Below, one piece after another: positions 1-5,204 of a stretch of DNA of 6,908 nucleotides. The translations under genes and the position numbers were made by a program. This stretch comes from an uncultured Mollicutes bacterium (GTDB lineage Bacteria; Bacillota_I; Bacilli_A; MAG-NZ), in NCBI GenBank assembly GCA_913064935.1, contig CAJYBF010000051.1, positions 1 through 6,908 on the forward strand, read 5' to 3'. Each line of letters opens with the position of its first letter. Position 1 is the first letter of the stretch. The notes beneath the pieces were generated by a model, which was given only the letters and a program-made list of their open reading frames with translations, ran no database searches and had not been told where the DNA came from.

Positions 1-1
1 A

Positions 2-151
2 GAAAACATCGATATTGTTGATGGAACACCATTGTTAGATATAAAACCAAATTTTAAAGAGTGCAGCAATTCGGAGGAAATTAGAATGGGATGGTTGACT
101 GAAAAGACCAATAAATTTAATAATATTAAAGCTGATAAGAGATTTAAATAA
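2..151 (+). CDS. trmO: TrmO-family tRNA (adenine(37)-N6)-methyltransferase, C-terminal fragment
   Basis: The frame is open at the left edge and gives the last 49 residues of a protein, ending at TAA 149-151. It begins ENIDIVDGTPLLDIKPNF and continues to R-M-G-W-L about 20 residues before the end. The DGTPLLDIKP signature followed by a late GWL is characteristic of the TrmO/TsaA (formerly UPF0066, YaeB) family. In that family it lies near the end of the SAM-binding beta-barrel domain. TrmO methylates N6 of t6A37 in some tRNAs, using S-adenosylmethionine, in the cytoplasm. The active-site region and the start lie outside the window, so completeness cannot be judged. The downstream gene starts 128 bases later behind its own ribosome binding site, so no tight operon is implied. 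The family call rests on motif recognition and is fairly sure. Confidence 0.85.
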   Translation, partial: ENIDIVDGTPLLDIKPNFKECSNSEEIRMGWLTEKTNKFNNIKADKRFK

Positions 152-162
152 TGAATTATACT

Positions 163-214
163 CTCATTGCTATTACGATCAGAAAAAAATATTAATTACA
201 TTTTTCTTAATGAG
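163..214 (+). terminator. Weak AT-rich hairpin after trmO
   Basis: CTCATT (163-168) can pair with AATGAG (209-214), and inside it AGAAAAA (181-187) can pair with TTTTTCT (201-207). The structure lies 12 bases after the trmO stop. It is almost pure A/T and has no following T-run, so termination activity is doubtful. It may equally be chance pairing in AT-rich spacer. Confidence 0.2.
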
Positions 215-223
215 ATTAACACT

Positions 224-238
224 AGTGAACAGTTCACT
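224..238. promoter_or_regulatory. Operator-like perfect palindrome AGTGAACAGTTCACT
   Basis: This is a perfect inverted repeat of two 7-base arms around one central base, centred 49 bases before the ATG at 280. A possible -10 box TATAAA lies at 250-255, which would put the palindrome over the -35 area, a position typical of a repressor site. The GTGA-N5-TCAC core recalls the CRP consensus half-sites, but with a 5-base rather than 6-base spacer. The adjacent gene product has no DNA-binding domain, so it cannot be the regulator on its own. Which protein binds here is unknown. Confidence 0.5.
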
Positions 239-279
239 GATTAAATCCATATAAATAATCATAACTAAAGAGGTGTATT

Positions 280-750
280 ATGAAAAAGTATGAAATTGTG
301 GAAAAGGAAATTTTCTCATTGTTGACTTCAAAACAAATTGCAGAGATAAGTGAAGCTGCCGTTATTAAAGATTTTGAGGCAGATCAAATTATCTATGATC
401 GAAAGGAAGTGGCAAAAAATTTATTCATTTTATTAGAAGGTGAAGTATCACTTAGAGTTCCGAGTAGAGATGATATCAGTATCGAATCATTATCCTTAGA
501 AATTGAAAAGATTGTGCAACATGGAGCTTTGTTTGGCACTAATTTATTATTTGATGTAAAGAGATATATGACCAGGGCACGAGTTATAAAACCATCTAAA
601 GTTATGATACTTGATGCAAAAAAATTCTTAGAAATTATCCAGGAAAACAAGAGTGAATTTATAGTTATGTCATACCTGGCAAAAGTATATTTTCAGCGGT
701 ATATAAATGCTATGAAAGAATTTGAGGAAAGCAGCAAGCAGTTTGCTTAA
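280..750 (+). CDS. Stand-alone cyclic-nucleotide-binding-domain-like protein (no HTH)
   Basis: This 156-aa protein has the cNMP-binding/CRP sensor-domain layout. An N-terminal helical part (residues 5-27) leads to a beta-roll containing Y39-D-R and LFILLEGEVSL (48-58), then a cassette-like segment F85-G86 to V102. A long C-terminal helix (about 125-150) resembles the CRP dimerisation helix. CRP/FNR regulators are about 210-230 aa and carry a winged helix after that helix; here the protein stops, so it is a sensor or partner protein rather than a transcription factor. In the phosphate-binding cassette the usual FGE is F85-G86-T87, and the expected Arg position appears shifted to R99. Binding of cAMP or cGMP is therefore uncertain. 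The start is well supported by AGAGGTG at 269-275, four bases before the ATG. It may be an orphan ligand or protein-interaction module. The fold is fairly sure; the function is unknown. Confidence 0.75.
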   Translation: MKKYEIVEKEIFSLLTSKQIAEISEAAVIKDFEADQIIYDRKEVAKNLFILLEGEVSLRVPSRDDISIESLSLEIEKIVQHGALFGTNLLFDVKRYMTRARVIKPSKVMILDAKKFLEIIQENKSEFIVMSYLAKVYFQRYINAMKEFEESSKQFA

Positions 751-757
751 TTTTCTT
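733..757 (+). terminator. Weak possible terminator at the end of the cNMP-like gene
   Basis: AGCAA (733-737) can pair with TTGCT (743-747) over a 5-base loop, overlapping the stop codon, and AATTTTCTT follows. The stem is only five base pairs and the T-tract is interrupted, so transcription may well continue into the helicase remnant. Confidence 0.25.
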
Positions 758-823
758 ATGTTAGAAAAACAGGTAATTCAACATTTAATCCGGATAAACT
801 AAACTCCGCTTAAGAAGAGGTAG

Positions 824-1789
824 ATGCAAGATGATGAAATTGAAAAAAATATTAATTTTAAAGAAGGTAAGAATAAGATTTGATTGTTTTCTGCAACTAT
901 GCCAAAGAAAATTAGAACACTAGCTAGAAGACACTTAATAAATCACGAGTTTATTAAGATAGAAACTAATGAGAAATCAAAAGTAAACATCAAACAAGAA
1001 GTTCTATTTTGTAGTAAGGACCTTCAGTTTAAAAATTTAGTAGAAGTTATTTACACTTCAAAGCCTTCAAAAGCAATTATCTTCTGTAATTTAAGGGACA
1101 CAGTAGATGAAGTCTATCAAGGGATTAAAAAACTCAAAATTAGTGTATGCAAATTACATGGAGGAATGGATCAAAAAGAACGTCTAGCCGCAATAAATGA
1201 TTATAAAAATGATATATACAGTATTCTTGTAGCTACTGATGTGGCAGCTAGAGGAATTCACGTAGATAATATTAGTCATATATATAACTATGATTTACCT
1301 TTTGAGTTAGATACATATATCCACCGTATCGGAAGAACTGCTCGTATTGGTAATGAGGGTAATGCAGTAAGTATATTAACTTATAGTCAAAGGTTCAATC
1401 TAGATAACATTATCAAAGAGAACAATTATGAAATTAGTGAATTTAATTTACCTGCGAGAGATATGATAGAATCGTTTAAATTGGACTATATTAAGCAAAG
1501 CAGTAAAAGAAAAATAAAGAAAGTATCTAAAGCAAAAGAATTAAACAAGCAAATACTAAGAATTAGAATGAACGCTGGAAAAGATAAAAAGATAAGACCT
1601 GGAGAAATATTAGGTACTTTATTAAGTATAGATAATATAACAACTGATGACGTTGGAATCATTAGTGTAGAAAGAACTTGTTCTTATGTAGAGATATTTA
1701 ATAACAAAGGTAATTACGCACTTGCTAAGTTAGAAAACAAAACGCTCAAAGGAAAACTTAGAAAATACAAGGTCATTAGTGATTCATAG
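824..1789 (+). pseudogene. dbpA: N-terminally truncated DbpA/YxiN-type DEAD-box RNA helicase
   Basis: An ATG at 824 has a good ribosome binding site (AGAAGAGG, 813-820). It opens 19 codons, MQDDEIEKNINFKEGKNKI, which resemble the segment just before motif III in DEAD-box helicases. A TGA at 881-883 interrupts the frame, and it resumes at once with LFSATMPKK (motif III). The uninterrupted part runs from TTG 884 (or ATG 899) to TAG 1789. Counting from 884, it holds the second RecA domain: AIIFCN, KLHGGMDQKER, motif V VATDVAARG (116-124) and motif VI HRIGRTARIG (147-156). A DbpA RNA-binding domain follows at about 224-297 (IRPGEILG ... DDVGIIS ... SYVEIFNNKG). The family acts on 23S rRNA hairpin 92 in large-subunit assembly. 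The Q motif, Walker A and DEAD box are missing, so ATPase activity is not expected. No good ribosome binding site sits before 884. A truncated RNA-binding product could still be made. Confidence 0.8.
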
Positions 1790-1805
1790 AGGTAATGTAA
1801 TTTGA

Positions 1806-1821
1806 GATACCTTTAGGTATC
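1806..1821 (+). other. Short perfect hairpin GATACC-TTTA-GGTATC
   Basis: A six-base-pair stem with a four-base loop lies 17 bases after the helicase stop. No T-run follows, so it is not a terminator by itself. GTATC at 1856-1860 could compete for pairing with GATAC. It may help stabilise the mRNA 3' end upstream of the real terminator. Confidence 0.35.
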
Positions 1822-1865
1822 GTTATATATTCACTTTCTAATAGGTGAAACTATAGTATCAAGGT

Positions 1866-1888
1866 GGGGCGCAAGCCCCTTTTATTTT
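1866..1888 (+). terminator. Intrinsic terminator of the dbpA transcription unit
   Basis: GGGGC (1866-1870) and GCCCC (1875-1879) form a GC-only stem closed by a GCAA tetraloop (GNRA type), followed directly by TTTTATTTTA. This is a textbook Rho-independent terminator on the + strand, 76 bases after the helicase stop. It stands out sharply from the AT-rich surroundings. Confidence 0.85.
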
Positions 1889-1934
1889 ACAATTCACTTG
1901 CATTTTAAGACGGATTTGAAAACAAATAACTCTT

Positions 1935-1970
1935 AGGGAGTATATTATGAAATATAGAAGAACAGGGTAG
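1935..1970 (+). pseudogene. Start of a lost gene, MKYRRTG then stop (possible aldo/keto reductase ghost)
   Basis: AGGGAG (1935-1940) is spaced six bases from ATG 1947, an excellent initiation site. The frame reads only M-K-Y-R-R-T-G before TAG at 1968-1970, and TAA follows immediately. Many aldo/keto reductases of Firmicutes begin MKYRxLGKTGLKVS, so this could be the preserved start of such a gene after deletion. Nothing further of that family can be recognised downstream. Alternatively it is a tiny leader peptide or chance. The match is only seven residues, so the identity is tentative. Confidence 0.3.
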
Positions 1971-2060
1971 TAAAAATAAAAATTTGCTAGTGTGCTGCGA
2001 TGCATCGAGTCGTAGCAGAAACTAAATAGACTTGATAAATAGCTGTATGCGCAGCAACTG

Positions 2061-2070
2061 GAAACGTTTC
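2061..2070. promoter_or_regulatory. LacI-family-like palindrome GAAACGTTTC
   Basis: A perfect 10-base palindrome with a central CG, the arrangement bound by LacI/GalR-family repressors, is nested between GTATG (2045-2049) and CATAC (2075-2079). It fits the CcpA cre consensus poorly at its right end. It lies about 120 bases before the lysR -10 and downstream of the ghost start at 1947, so its target promoter is unclear. Confidence 0.35.
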
Positions 2071-2179
2071 GATTCATACCTTAATAAGCTTTTAACAATA
2101 TTAGAATATATATGGTTTCTATAATAAGTTAAAATTAGTTTATGACATGGGAAATGCAATATTGTTTTATGTTCTTTTA

Positions 2180-2197
2180 ATAACATCATGTTATAAT
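2180..2197 (+). promoter_or_regulatory. lysR promoter: extended -10 overlapped by a T-N11-A palindrome
   Basis: TATAAT at 2192-2197 is preceded by TG at 2189-2190, giving a perfect TGnTATAAT extended -10. No strong -35 is present at 17 bases, as is usual for extended -10 promoters. The 15-base palindrome ATAACATCATGTTAT (2180-2194) overlaps it, and within it T2181 and A2193 are separated by exactly 11 bases, the LysR-box geometry. Transcription would start near 2204. Binding of the LysR product here would block RNA polymerase, so negative autoregulation is likely but inferred. Confidence 0.65.
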
Positions 2198-2234
2198 ATT
2201 TAATAGTGGTTCTAACATGATAGGAAGTGATTTT

Positions 2235-3119
2235 GTGACTTTTTTACAACTGAAGTATTTTGTTGAAGTGTGTAATAATGGTTCTTTTAGTTTAGCGGCT
2301 AAAGTTCTATTTGTAACTCAACCTGCTTTATCATCTGCAATAAGTAACTTAGAGAAAGAATTTAGTATAAAACTCTTTGAAAGAAAAAGATATAATTTGG
2401 TCTTAACAAAAGCAGGAGAATTCTTTTATGATAGAGCAAAGATTGTGTTAGATGGTGTTCATATATTTGAAAGTGAATTAAGAGATATCTCAAAGAATCA
2501 AGTAACAATCAGAATTGGTGTACCACCTATGATTGGTTCTTTTCTCTTTCCCAAAATATATAATAGATACTTACTTGATCATGTCGGTGCTAAATTCGAG
2601 ATGTGGGAAGAAGGATCATTAAGCATTAGAAATAAAATTCTCAATAAAACATTAGATTTAGGATTCTCTATTTTAAACAATTCTGAAAACGAACAATATA
2701 ATAGAGAAGTTATATTAGATACCGAATTAGTTTATTGTGTTTCAAAATCCAATAAACTGGCTGACAGGAATAGTTTAACCATTGAAGATATCAAAAATGA
2801 ACCTATTGTATTAATGAGAGAAGGTTCTTTTCAAACAAGACTAATTAAAAACATGTTTAGTAAAATAGATACAGAACCAGATATCGTTTTGGTTTCAAGT
2901 CAAATATCTGTATTAAGGAATTTTGTGAAGATGGACTTAGGGGGAGCTTTCTTAATTAAAGAATTAGTAGATCCTAATGATGAATCGATTGTTGGTATCC
3001 CTTTTGAAGATGGATTATCACTTAAAATAGGTTTGCTTTGGCAAAAGAACACTGAACTTAGTAATGCAGCACAAGAATTTATAAAGCATGTAAAATCTAT
3101 GAGGTATAAATTTTTTTAA
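2235..3119 (+). CDS. LysR-family transcriptional regulator
   Basis: From GTG 2235 the product is 294 aa and starts MTFLQLKYFVEV, the classical LysR N-terminus. The winged helix-turn-helix covers about residues 2-62: SFSLAAKVLFVTQPALSSAI, then LEKEFSIKLFERKR and LTKAG. The effector-binding domain, of periplasmic-binding-protein fold, occupies about 85-290 and starts TIRIGVPPMIG. Length is normal for the family. GTG is preferred over the in-frame ATG at 2217 because TAGGAAGTGA (2221-2230) is a near-consensus Shine-Dalgarno before GTG, while nothing similar precedes 2217. The effector cannot be read from the sequence. LysR proteins usually act on their own promoter and a neighbour; the hydrolase gene 101 bases downstream in the same direction is the obvious candidate, though a terminator separates them. 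The family is certain; the targets are inferred. Confidence 0.93.
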   Translation: MTFLQLKYFVEVCNNGSFSLAAKVLFVTQPALSSAISNLEKEFSIKLFERKRYNLVLTKAGEFFYDRAKIVLDGVHIFESELRDISKNQVTIRIGVPPMIGSFLFPKIYNRYLLDHVGAKFEMWEEGSLSIRNKILNKTLDLGFSILNNSENEQYNREVILDTELVYCVSKSNKLADRNSLTIEDIKNEPIVLMREGSFQTRLIKNMFSKIDTEPDIVLVSSQISVLRNFVKMDLGGAFLIKELVDPNDESIVGIPFEDGLSLKIGLLWQKNTELSNAAQEFIKHVKSMRYKFF

Positions 3120-3135
3120 TACCTCATAGATTTTA
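3091..3135. repeat. 17-bp perfect inverted repeat spanning the lysR stop
   Basis: The bases at 3091-3107 (TAAAATCTATGAGGTAT) and their exact reverse complement at 3119-3135 form a 17-base-pair stem with an 11-base, T-rich loop. The left arm is coding, the stop codon TAA (3117-3119) sits at the loop/right-arm border, and the right arm is untranslated. No T-run follows on either strand apart from the TTTTA ending of the arms. It may protect or shape the mRNA 3' end, or act with the terminator just downstream. Confidence 0.8.
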
Positions 3136-3143
3136 GTTAAGAT

Positions 3144-3171
3144 GGACCTATAGAAATAGGACTTTTTTTTT
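3144..3171 (+). terminator. Intrinsic terminator after lysR
   Basis: CCTAT (3147-3151) and ATAGG (3156-3160) pair over the loop AGAA. One A/A mismatch and two more pairs extend the stem to 3144/3163. Nine T residues follow (3163-3171). The stem is modest but the long T-tract makes a Rho-independent terminator likely, separating lysR from the hydrolase gene. Confidence 0.65.
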
Positions 3172-3220
3172 GTTAAACTAATATAGAAATAACGCTTACA
3201 TGTGCAAGAAGGAGTAATAT

Positions 3221-5179
3221 ATGCGGAGACCTAGTTTTAAATTTAACAAACATAACAAAATACACAGAAAGGGGTTAATTATATTTATTTTATTAATGAT
3301 TATCGTAATGAGTTCATTGTTTGCAAGTTTAATCCAAAGTGATTTTACCAATGTAGATATTGAGACAGTTTATTTAGATACACGAGATAATCAAACCCTA
3401 GCATATGATATTTATCATCCAGATGGCGTAACAGAAGAAAACCAAGCACCATTAGTCATTGTGAAATCCGGATTTAAACGTTCAATAGAAACTCAGGAAA
3501 ATGTATCATTAGAGTTAGCGAAACGAGGATTTGTAGTAATTAGTATTGATCCATATATTCAAGGGTATTCATCGAGTAGTTCCGAAGTACAAGGTAGCGC
3601 GATAGCTACTAACGAAGGATATGGAGCTTTTGACTTAATAGATTACATTTATGACAACGACGATGTGTATCCATTCATCGATAAAGACCGTATTGGTGTA
3701 ACAGGACATTCTGCAGGCGGAAATGCAGCATTACAAGCTGCAATTCACTTTGGTAAGGAATCTGTTAATAATGATGGTACTAGTAAAGTTCATTCTGTTT
3801 TCGTGAGTGGATATGTTTTATCAATCAGATCAGATATTTCTTTTGCGAATAGTAACTTAGGAATGGATTATGCTTTATATGATGAAGGGGCATTTAGAAA
3901 TCAAGTAAATGACAGTGCACCTGAAGATGCAAGCAAATCTGATCTTACATGGGCTATTGAATCCCATGATTTTATCAATGCAGGTTTAGAAAAAGAAGGA
4001 GCTGAAACGATTCCTTACAGTGAACAAATCGAAATAGGGAAGATATATGGTAATCCAAATCTCGGAAACATGAGACAAGTATTTAACACTGAAACAATTC
4101 ATGCATTTCAACCATATAGCGTTGAAGCAACAGGGAACATCATAAACTATTTTGAAATAGCAATGAATTTTAGAAGTGCTGAATTAGCACCAACAGAACA
4201 AGTTTGGATCTATAAAGAGGTATTGACAACAATTTCACTAGTTGCATCTTTAGCAATGATTGTACCAATTGCGGTATTATTATATGAAATTCCATTCTTC
4301 AAAAAATCTTTACGTGATCCAGTAATAAATAAGACACAAAGATCAAAAAAAGAATTGTTAATATACGTTGCCTTATTTGTTGTAGCAGCAACATTTGCAG
4401 CAATGACATATTTACCAGCAAGTAAACTTACATTTGTATTCTTTGAAAAGGCAAGTAATTCAATACCAACGTGGTTCTTCCCACAACGAATGACAAATGC
4501 TGTTACTATTTGGGCAGTAATCAGTGGATCATTCTCAGCTCTATTATTTGTTGGAACTCATATCATTGGTAATTTGATAAAGAAGAAGAAACAAGCAACC
4601 CCAGACGATATAAAAGGATGGGGAATTAAAATGCCATTTATTGATGTATTAAAAACATTTCTAATTGGAATTTTAGTAATTATAATCTACTTCGGGCTAT
4701 TAAACATCATCCAATCATTATTTACGGTAGATTACAGATTTATATTTGTAATGGCTGCAAGAAGAGTGAATCTAAAAGCGATATTGCAATTGCTTATGTA
4801 TTTCCCATTATTCTTTGTCTTTTATTTCTCAAACTCAATTAGAGTCAATGGAAGTCAAATGAACGGGAAACTATCAGAAACAACAAAGCTATTCTTAGCA
4901 GGACTAATGAATATTTCAGGTTTAGCTATCATCTTGTTTATCCAATACTTAGTATTTGCAAGGACCGGAACAATTGCCTTTACAGAATTACCTGATAGCA
5001 CAACACAATGGTTATATGTAAATATTTTATTCACACTATTACCAGTAATGTTTTTAATGCCATTCTTTAATAGATGGTTTTATAAACTAAGTGGGAATTC
5101 ATATTTAGGACCAATTATCATTTGTGGAATCTTTATATTAATGGCAATAAGTAACTCAGTTGCATACATTCCTAACTAG
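3221..5179 (+). CDS. Membrane-anchored alpha/beta hydrolase with polytopic C-terminal domain
   Basis: This 652-aa protein begins with a basic N-terminus and a membrane segment at about residues 18-40. An alpha/beta-hydrolase domain follows at about 45-315. The nucleophile elbow is G162-H-S-A-G166 with Ser164 as nucleophile, and H294 in ETIHAFQPYS is the likely catalytic His. The acid residue is not evident. From about 333 to 650 there are roughly eight hydrophobic segments (near 333, 377, 425, 478, 527, 560, 598 and 628), so the hydrolase sits between an N-terminal anchor and a multi-pass domain, probably facing outward. The substrate is unknown; esters or acylated envelope compounds are possible. 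The start is supported by GAAGGAG (3208-3214) six bases before the ATG. I could not identify a clear promoter in 3172-3207. The lipoprotein starts 25 bases after the TAG stop, indicating cotranscription. The catalytic fold is fairly sure; the role is not. Confidence 0.85.
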   Translation: MRRPSFKFNKHNKIHRKGLIIFILLMIIVMSSLFASLIQSDFTNVDIETVYLDTRDNQTLAYDIYHPDGVTEENQAPLVIVKSGFKRSIETQENVSLELAKRGFVVISIDPYIQGYSSSSSEVQGSAIATNEGYGAFDLIDYIYDNDDVYPFIDKDRIGVTGHSAGGNAALQAAIHFGKESVNNDGTSKVHSVFVSGYVLSIRSDISFANSNLGMDYALYDEGAFRNQVNDSAPEDASKSDLTWAIESHDFINAGLEKEGAETIPYSEQIEIGKIYGNPNLGNMRQVFNTETIHAFQPYSVEATGNIINYFEIAMNFRSAELAPTEQVWIYKEVLTTISLVASLAMIVPIAVLLYEIPFFKKSLRDPVINKTQRSKKELLIYVALFVVAATFAAMTYLPASKLTFVFFEKASNSIPTWFFPQRMTNAVTIWAVISGSFSALLFVGTHIIGNLIKKKKQATPDDIKGWGIKMPFIDVLKTFLIGILVIIIYFGLLNIIQSLFTVDYRFIFVMAARRVNLKAILQLLMYFPLFFVFYFSNSIRVNGSQMNGKLSETTKLFLAGLMNISGLAIILFIQYLVFARTGTIAFTELPDSTTQWLYVNILFTLLPVMFLMPFFNRWFYKLSGNSYLGPIIICGIFILMAISNSVAYIPN

Positions 5180-5204
5180 AAATATAAAAAAACGGAGGAA
5201 AAAA

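Larger units (their letters stand above)
1889..2179. other. Gene-free stretch with palindromes and a possible gene ghost
   Basis: No credible full-length gene is seen on either strand; the reverse frame through 1859-2077 runs across the terminator hairpin and has no recognisable motif. The stretch holds a 7-codon frame with a good ribosome binding site (1935-1970), an imperfect hairpin around 1993-2017, a LacI-type palindrome at 2061-2070, and a 9-base inverted repeat AACAATATT/AATATTGTT at 2094-2102 and 2158-2166. The 1980-2080 part has more G+C than its flanks, which may reflect a decayed or deleted gene. Confidence 0.5.

Noticed and set aside
393..650. Reverse-strand open frame of 85 codons.
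   Set aside because: It lies entirely within the well-supported cNMP-like gene on the other strand and has no motif or ribosome binding site.
758..802. Small frame MLEKQVIQHLIRIN after the cNMP-like gene.
   Set aside because: It has no ribosome binding site, is only 14 codons long and has no recognisable similarity.
751..835. Short peptides in one frame (RKTGNSTF near 763-786, EEVDA near 814-828) that recall decayed Walker A and DEAD-box motifs in the right order before the helicase remnant.
   Set aside because: The matches are a few residues each and require frame changes and large deletions; they cannot be told from chance without homologous sequence.
2061..2072. CcpA catabolite-response element reading of the GAAACGTTTC palindrome.
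   Set aside because: The right end lacks the WCA of the cre consensus; only a generic LacI-family core is supported.
1859..2077. Reverse-strand open frame of 72 codons in the spacer.
   Set aside because: It ends by translating the terminator hairpin, is Cys/Tyr/Phe-rich without any domain, and has no good initiation site.
2045..2080. A tRNA-like T-loop (TTCGATT) near 2068.
   Set aside because: The flanking bases do not form the T stem, and no acceptor, D or anticodon arms could be found.
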